DNA from: Brachionus rotundiformis
Taxonomy: Eukaryota; Rotifera; Eurotatoria; Ploima; Brachionidae
Assembly (NCBI GenBank): GCA_016802295.1
Contig: JAESIW010000090.1
Coordinates: 870,144-934,143 of the forward strand
Length of the DNA stretch: 64,000 nt
Direction of reading: 5' to 3'
The position numbers and the translations under genes were made by a program. Position 1 is the stretch's first letter, and every line of letters begins with the position of its first letter. Positions 58,008-64,000 of this stretch are shown piece after piece. Under the pieces are notes generated by a model. That model saw only the letters and a program-made list of their open reading frames with translations. It did no database searches and had not been told where the DNA came from.

Positions 58008-61000
58008 TTATTGCGGTCCTTTAATTACATGTGCAAACGCTTTTCTTTTGTGATTTCTCCTTTGGGATCTAAAATTGTTCTCGTCTTTTGTTGGAATCTC
58101 ATTTATTATATCAATTTCTGTGTTTATTTTTTCAGGTGAAGTTTTTGATGAATCATCATTTTTGTCTTTTGAACTATTATTAATACTTGATCTTTCTAAT
58201 ATTGTATTTTTAACAGAATTCTCCGGTTCATTTTTTGATGACTGAGGCATAAGCGTAAACGGAATCGGTTCAATCACTCTATCAAAATTAGAACTAATAT
58301 CCTTGCCAATATATTCTGTTTTTTAATTATTAATTAGTAAATTTTTTATTTAAAATATTATCATAATTACTTGGAATTCGGTTATTTGACACAATATTTT
58401 TTTTTGGAGCTTCAAAAGCTGTTTTTTCTTGAACATAGGCTGCTGGGAAATATCCTTCTTGTTTTGTTTTAGTTAGTTCACCGAGCCACCAGTTCTCATT
58501 TTCACGTACCAATACAAGTAATTCATCTCCAATTTTCAAATCAAGTTCGTCTCCTCTTTGGGCTTTGTAATCGTACAAACAAATTACAATGTCTTCTACT
58601 TCTTTAGGGCCTCTATATTTAAATTCTGGTTTTACATTACTATCAACAACTGTCATTGTAAGAGAGCCTGAATAATTATTTTTTGACCATATGCCATTTT
58701 TACCCTTTGAGCTACGAGGCTAAAAAAAATTAGTCCAAAATATTTTAAAATTAATTTATCTTACATAAACTGAATCTAATTTATCGTTAACCATTTTCCA
58801 GATATTATTTTCAGCATCTTTAAGTTTATATATATCTGATTTTAGCTTATTTTCAATCTCATTTTCATCCAATTGCTCATCTTTTTTAGACTTTACGAAG
58901 CCAATAGTTTCTATTTCAGACTGTTTAAAATTATCATTATAGTTGAAAATTTCTATTGTTAACAATAAAAATAAAAAATTGCTATTTACCAAGTTTAAAT
59001 CATTAAATAAAATTTAAATCTTACTTTCAGGATTATGCTTGTAAATTAAGATAGGAGCATTAAAATCATGCGAGCAAAATACTAAGTAATTATCATAAGG
59101 ATGGAAGTCCATGTCTCTGACTGGTTTTAAAAAATTTACATTTATTATTTCTAATTGATCACCTGTATTGATATTCCAACAGTATATATTTGTATCACTT
59201 CCGCTGTTAAACAAAAATGTGCCACATGGACTTACACATGATCTAACACTCTGGTTCGCATTTGATAATCCTTTAAAATTTTGAATTATTGATTTGCTAT
59301 TTTCAAAAATAAACTTTTATTTAAATTTTATTTTTTTAATAATATTTTTACATTCTGATATCTATAACATTTAATTGATTGTCTTTCATTTGAACTAACA
59401 TTCTAAATTGATTTGGAAGTAGTTGAATGAAATTAATAGTTTCATTCTTCAGTTCTTGAACATGTATTTCTTCCTTAAGTGTCCATCCTTTAATAAAGAA
59501 ATTTAAATCAAAATATCTTAGTAATTTTGTTTTTTGGACAATTTGAATTTTGAAACAAAACAACAATTTCAAGTTATCTGACTTATTTTTTATTTTTAGG
59601 CAAAACGTATCGAATGATAATGAATCAATTTGTATCACTAAATATAGGCGCTCGAACTCCGAAAACTTGTTGTTGAACAAGTTTTAAGAAAAGAGAAAAA
59701 AGGTCAAGTCTCAAAAATTGACGTTTTAAACGTTTGTTGTAAAATTCACAATGCAATTTTTCGTTACATATTTTATTAAGCACAAATATTTACCATTTAT
59801 TTTTTCAGGAAAGCAATTCCAGGCTTTAATTTCTCCAATACTATCAGCTGAATAGAAAGTATTAGCATTATTTGAAAAACAAGTTGTATTAATATATCCA
59901 TTGTGTGCATAAAGTTCTTGTAACAATTCACCATACTTTTGATTATTTTTCTTTGGATTGGCAATTGACCATATTCTTAAAACTTTGTCGTAGCCACCTG
60001 TTACCACTATATCTAGTGAATCAGGAAAAAATTTCACTGTGTAAAGAAAACTTGGATGAGGAAGAATTTTAAAAGGTTCCTTTGATTTTGACTCGATATC
60101 AAAGATCCTAGCTGTTGCATCATTAGATGCAGTTGCCATATACTTATCAGATTTCGACCAAGATATCTCATAAACTAATCCAAAATGTCCATTAAATTTA
60201 GCAAAAATATCTCCTTCTGTAATTGTATAAACTAATACAGGATAGTTGGAATCATCATCTACACATGCACACGCTAAGAAATTTCCAGTATTAGAAAATT
60301 TAACAGAATAGCAGCCTCCTTTGGAACTATTAAGCTTTAGATGTAGTTCATTTGGAACTCGACAAGGCAAACCATTAATTCTTGACCATATAACTTGTTT
60401 GTTATTTTTAATTAATTCTAAATTTCTTTCTTCTCTTTTAATATTAGTTTGATCAATCTCTATATCATCATGCAAGCTTTTATTTGAACCAATTTGATTA
60501 AGATTTAATCCTTCATTAAAAATAAAATCAGATGAACCAACTCCTGGCATAAAATTTTTTGGTTGAATAATTGATTTTATGGTTACATGTAAACTTGCAG
60601 GGTATTTTACTCGAGGTCCATTTTTGAAAAGATTATAAACCTCAGGAACCATGGATTCGATTGTATTAAATTTATATTTGTCTTGTGTATAAAACAATTG
60701 AAGGCGCATTTTTTTTTCAATATTTAACGAATTATTAATACTACGAATTTTTAAAAAAGCCCATCCAATTCTTTGCCAATTTTTATTTGTTTCTTGAGAT
60801 GTATATTTAAAATTTTCTAATGAATCGTTTTGAAAGCGAAAATCAATTAGTTCAAACATTAACAAAACATTTGGATTCTCTTTGGTGAAATGGGAGAAAT
60901 CTTCATTTATAACAATAAGTTCTTCCCATCGTGGTATAATAGTTCTTAAGAATTAATTTTTTATAGACTTTAAATTTAAAATTAAAACTCACCTATTTTT

Positions 61001-61649
61001 TTTAAAATCATACGGTGAAGTTGAAATTGGAGATATATAATCAAGTTTCCGATTTTCTTTTTCATAATAAATCAATGTATTTCGATCTCTAAACAAATTG
61101 ATAAAAATTTTTTTATTTTTTGAAAATTTTTGGATTAATATTATTTAACCTTTTGGTTTTTTTTAAATACTGTCCATCAGTCTCTAAATCTAATATGTGA
61201 ATTCTTACTATTGGATTATAAATATTAATATCCGTTCTTAATTTATCGGTTTGATGTATAATAATTCCCAGAATATTCAAATTTGTGTCAAAATCTTTTA
61301 TGTCTTGCTCTGTTTCATTTTTTTCGATTATCTTTCTAGCTCTTCTTGGTGGTTTCTTTATTGTTTTTGTTTCCTTTACAGTTTGGGAATCGGATGACTT
61401 ATCTATCTCTCCATTTTCTTCGTTTTTATTTAAAATATCTGGAATATTTGCTTTTCTTGATTTTGATTTTAATTGATTGTTTGATTTTTCGATTGGAATT
61501 AATTTATTATCTGATCTAGCCGATTCAACCAGTTTTTCATCGGCATTAACATCACTTGAATTTAAATTCTCTCCATTTTTTTTATCCAAAATTTTTATTT
61601 TTTCTATTAATTTACGACGCCCTTCATTTTTTGGTTTATTTTGGATCAT
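58008..61649 (-). CDS. AHI1: Jouberin (AHI1) orthologue: WD40 and SH3 ciliary protein
   Basis: Eight exons on the minus strand: 61649-61150, 61088-60993, 60944-59794, 59487-59352, 59296-59025, 58952-58765, 58719-58371 and 58315-58008. All splice junctions are GT-AG; the frame is continuous for 999 residues. Order: Lys-rich disordered N-terminus (1-120), a C2-like region (IHILDLETDG; PRWEELIVINEDFSHFTKEN, about 200-290), WD40 repeats (about 400-715; FAKFNGHFGLVYEISWSKSD, ATARIFD, VTGGYDKVLRIW), a charged linker, an SH3 domain (about 824-880; CLYDYKAQRGDEL, ENWWLGEL, YFPAAYV), and a Ser/Lys/Glu-rich tail. This WD40-then-SH3 order with the preceding C2-like block is the signature of AHI1, a transition-zone and basal-body protein (Joubert syndrome in humans). 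It implies a ciliated animal. Intron 3 (306 bp) is the largest. Confidence 0.92.
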
Positions 61650-61920
61650 TTTGTTAAAAATAATTAAAATAATTTGAAAAATATTCTATAAATGAATCTA
61701 TACGATACAAATTTTTTTTATCTCCATGACTACCAAAGGTTTATTATTTTATTCGGGGCTAATTAAATTAACAATTAGATCGTCATTTTTTTGTCTAACC
61801 ATGGTTGTTAAAATATATTCATGTAAAGGAGAGATAAAGGCAATTAAATTATTTCAAATGTTTTGCAAAAAATTGAAAATTGTTTTCCTGATTGATTTAT
61901 TATGAATTTGTAAATTATAA
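61650..61920. other. 5' flank of AHI1-like gene
   Basis: AT-rich, no gene seen. Confidence 0.5.
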
Positions 61921-62165
61921 ATACTTCCCTCTTTTGAATTACTGATAAAAACCAAATTATTTTAAAAGTATAAATAACACAAGGATAAATCAAGATTATT
62001 AAATTGAAATTTATTTTAAATTAATTTAAAAAGTTATGAAAAAATTTTGAAAAAATAAAAAATAGGAAAATTCATAAAGGGTTTATATTTATTAACACTA
62101 TACGCACATGATTCTCTTCAATGCTTTTTTTACTGAATCAAGTATATTTAACATTAGGCTCGCAA
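61921..62165 (+). repeat. Left copy of duplicated 3' end and flank of the HExxH gene
   Basis: TACTTCCCTCTTTTGAATTA and downstream blocks (CAAATTATTTTAAAAG; ATTCTCTTCAATG; TGAATCAAGTAT) match 63329-63475, which is the last codons and 3' flank of the gene ending at 63349. The left copy has an extra segment of about 110 bp and lacks the matching stop codon. Confidence 0.7.
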
Positions 62166-62352
62166 AAATAAAAAAATTGAACTAAGATCTAACTTCAGTA
62201 TGTAAATAACATACTAACAGTTTCTCAAATAATTGCATAATCAATTTAGTTTTGATTATTTTTTATATTATTTTGAACATCCATAGACAATTTGTCTTTA
62301 CAATCAAATCACAAGGCTAAGAAAATAAATTTCTACAAAAAAACTTTTATAG

Positions 62353-63349
62353 CTTTAAGAATTTTTTCGAAACCAGTTTTATCCAAAAAAGTCCGAGAAA
62401 AATTCCGATTCAAAATTCAATAGAAAGTTTTTTATCTGAAAAAACCAAAGATGCCATAATAACCAACTTTTTTTTGAATAATAGTTTTTCAAGTGTTGAA
62501 TTTTGGCCTTCGGTAGTAATTAACTTAATTGTTGTTATATTTGAGGAAGATAGTTCATCCAAAAATCATCTTGCCAGACTTAGTCTTCTCCTTCATTTGA
62601 GCAAATCAAACTTAAATCAACAAGGATTTATTTATTTCCTAAATAATTTGTGCACTATTGAAGTTGTGTCTAATTTTGCAAATATCTCACCAAATTTATC
62701 ATCAATAAAAAGCAAAATATTTCAGCGTGTTAAAAGAAGCATCCCTATTTTTGAAAGTATAACTGATATTGTTTTCAAAATTACTGGTATTAAAATAGAA
62801 TCAAAAAATTTTGATGATATTGCTTTGGATTTTTTTAAATCTAAATATTATGATTTAAATGGTTTTGCTGGAATTAATCAAGTTTACACATGCATTGATC
62901 GTATCCAAGAATTAATTTCAATATTGAACGAAACTGGTGCTAATGATGAGAAGAAACAAATTATTCTCGAATTATATTTAACACGACTTTTCATTCATGA
63001 ACTTACTCACGTGATGGTTCGTAAGGAATGCAAAAATTTTAACGCATCAAGTCCATTTTCAAAATTGGAAAAAAACTTACAATTTCCAATTATTGAATCT
63101 GGTTATTTGGCAGAAAAAAATTTATTTAATGAAAAAATTGACTGGCATCAATCCGTTAAAAGATTGCAAGAATTTTTAAATTACAACTATTTAAAAAAAT
63201 TTTATGAGAATTTAATGCAAACGTCAAAAACCAGATTGAATGAATTTTCAAAATTTGACATTTTAAAAGCAGGAGTATTGATTGATGATAATTCTCCAAA
63301 TCTTATGGCTATTGATTCCTCACATTCAGTATTTCCCTGTTTTGAATAA
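62353..63349 (+). CDS. Protein with HExxH zinc-metalloprotease-like motif, family unknown
   Basis: A long exon, open from a stop at 62318 to the TAA at 63347-63349, with no ATG in the first part. A 3' splice site at 62351-62352 (CTTTTATAG) is a likely exon start, with an upstream exon not identified, so the N-terminus is unresolved. At least 330 residues. Helical, Ile/Leu/Lys-rich N-terminal half. At 62996-63010 it encodes HELTH within LFIHELTHVMVRKEC, matching the HExxH zinc motif; a glutamate that could be the third ligand follows 30-35 residues later (IIESGYLAEKNLF). It has no signal peptide or membrane segment in the visible part. A gluzincin-like peptidase is possible, unproven. The 3' end is duplicated upstream at 61921-62165. 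Confidence 0.7.
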
Positions 63350-63475
63350 CTGATTATTACCAAATTATTTTAAAAGAAGATTATTTTATTTGAATTTATT
63401 TTAAATTAATGCAATAAATAATTCTCTTCAATGGTTTTTTAATTGAATCAAGTATCTTAAACATTTGGCTTGCAT
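63329..63475 (+). repeat. Right copy of duplicated 3' end and flank
   Basis: Last six codons of the HExxH gene plus about 125 bp of 3' flank; partner of 61921-62165. Confidence 0.7.
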
Positions 63476-63877
63476 TATCACCTTATATTTAATAGCGATT
63501 TTTAAATTTCTTTATATAAAGTTGCGATTTGATATTTACACAAAAAAATAAACATAGGTAAAAAAGATACAAGTAGCAAGTAGTATATTTATTTTAGCGT
63601 TTTTCTTTTCTAAAATTAAAAAATGTCATATATTATTCAATTGTAACTTGAATAGAATTTTTAAGGTCAAATAGATAAAATAAATTAAAACTAGAAATAT
63701 GTTTCATTTTTATTTAGATAAATTTCTTAAAAAGCTGTAATTTTTAAACATCTTACCTTAAATTATTCAAAAATGGAATTTAAATTGTCTTAAATTTTTT
63801 AAAAATTATTTTAGTTTTTATCATAAAAACTATTTAAAAGTTTTAAATAAATTATCTTACTCTTTTCTTTTTAGAAA
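63476..63877. other. Spacer and 5' leader of SLC5 gene
   Basis: AT-rich. Ends with a pyrimidine-rich acceptor TCTTTTCTTTTTAG at 63861-63874, four bases before the next ATG, so a 5'-UTR intron is likely. Confidence 0.55.
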
Positions 63878-64000
63878 ATGTCTAATCGAGTTAATTTTTC
63901 ATTTATTGATTACAGTGTATTTGGATTAATGCTCGGAATTAGTGCATTAATAGGTTTATTTTATGGCTTAAAAGATCGAAAAATTAGTTCAATAGATGAG
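63878..64000 (+). CDS. Sodium-coupled solute transporter, SLC5 family (N-terminus only)
   Basis: 41 codons from the ATG at 63878 to the window edge. FSFIDYSVFGLMLGISALIG then LFYGLKDRK is the first membrane helix and following loop typical of SLC5 proteins of the multivitamin/monocarboxylate branch (D-Y-x-V-F-x-L-M-L...IG..Y). A splice acceptor lies just before the ATG. The gene is cut by the window; substrate cannot be told. Confidence 0.75.
   Translation, partial: MSNRVNFSFIDYSVFGLMLGISALIGLFYGLKDRKISSIDE

Noticed and set aside
59488..59680. Minus-strand frame of about 65 codons before AHI1 exon 4 as coding
   Set aside because: It lies in intron 3; the acceptor at 59488-59489 joins exon 3 to exon 4 in frame and gives the WD40 continuation.
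61285..61677. Plus-strand frames opposite AHI1 exon 1
   Set aside because: Ser/Phe-rich mirror images of a Lys/Glu/Ser-rich minus-strand exon; no independent evidence.

Overview
The window is strongly AT-rich, eukaryotic (invertebrate) DNA. Its genes carry tiny GT-AG introns of about 45-100 bp. They encode chitin-binding peritrophin proteins, a TASK-like K2P channel, a Jouberin/AHI1 orthologue and the start of an SLC5 transporter. A ciliated, chitin-bearing small invertebrate fits best. The transposon repertoire (MULE with Ulp1-like and coiled-coil proteins, Tc1, hAT, CACTA-like, CR1/jockey-like LINE, Mag-like and chromodomain LTR elements) is reminiscent of monogonont rotifers, but that placement is inference and an AT-rich arthropod is not excluded.

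Layout. (1) 1-8433 and 20723-21768 are one satellite array of roughly 505-511 bp monomers with signs of higher-order repeats. (2) The array is split by a minus-strand LTR retrotransposon, 8434-20722 (LTRs 265 bp, TSD GACT, gag, protease, RT/RNase H, integrase, chromodomain, AT-hook and an envelope-like membrane protein). (3) That element is split inside its envelope-like frame by a plus-strand Mag/K02A2.6-like Ty3/gypsy element, 9888-15016 (identical 343-bp LTRs, TSD GTCTG), so three layers are nested. (4) 21.8-48.2 kb is a graveyard of DNA transposons (Ulp1/coiled-coil/MULE-SWIM pieces, a Tc1 element with both ends, hAT and CACTA-like fragments), a 5'-truncated LINE sitting in a satellite remnant, and further satellite remnants in both orientations. 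(5) From 48.7 kb the window becomes gene-rich: three tandem CBM14/peritrophin genes, a small secreted Cys-containing protein, a K2P channel, AHI1 on the minus strand, a HExxH-bearing protein with a duplicated 3' flank, and the first exon of an SLC5 transporter.

Reading the whole: the left half looks like heterochromatin (satellite plus nested retroelements) and the right half like euchromatin, so the window probably spans a transition. The most unusual item is the outer retroelement. Its integrase C-terminus carries a chromodomain, then an AT-hook, then, with no stop codon, a cysteine-containing envelope-like protein with a C-terminal membrane anchor. The envelope part is much less damaged than the enzymatic part. 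The three peritrophin genes look like a young tandem family built by phase-1 exon duplication and driven by TATA boxes about 45-60 bp upstream of the start codons.
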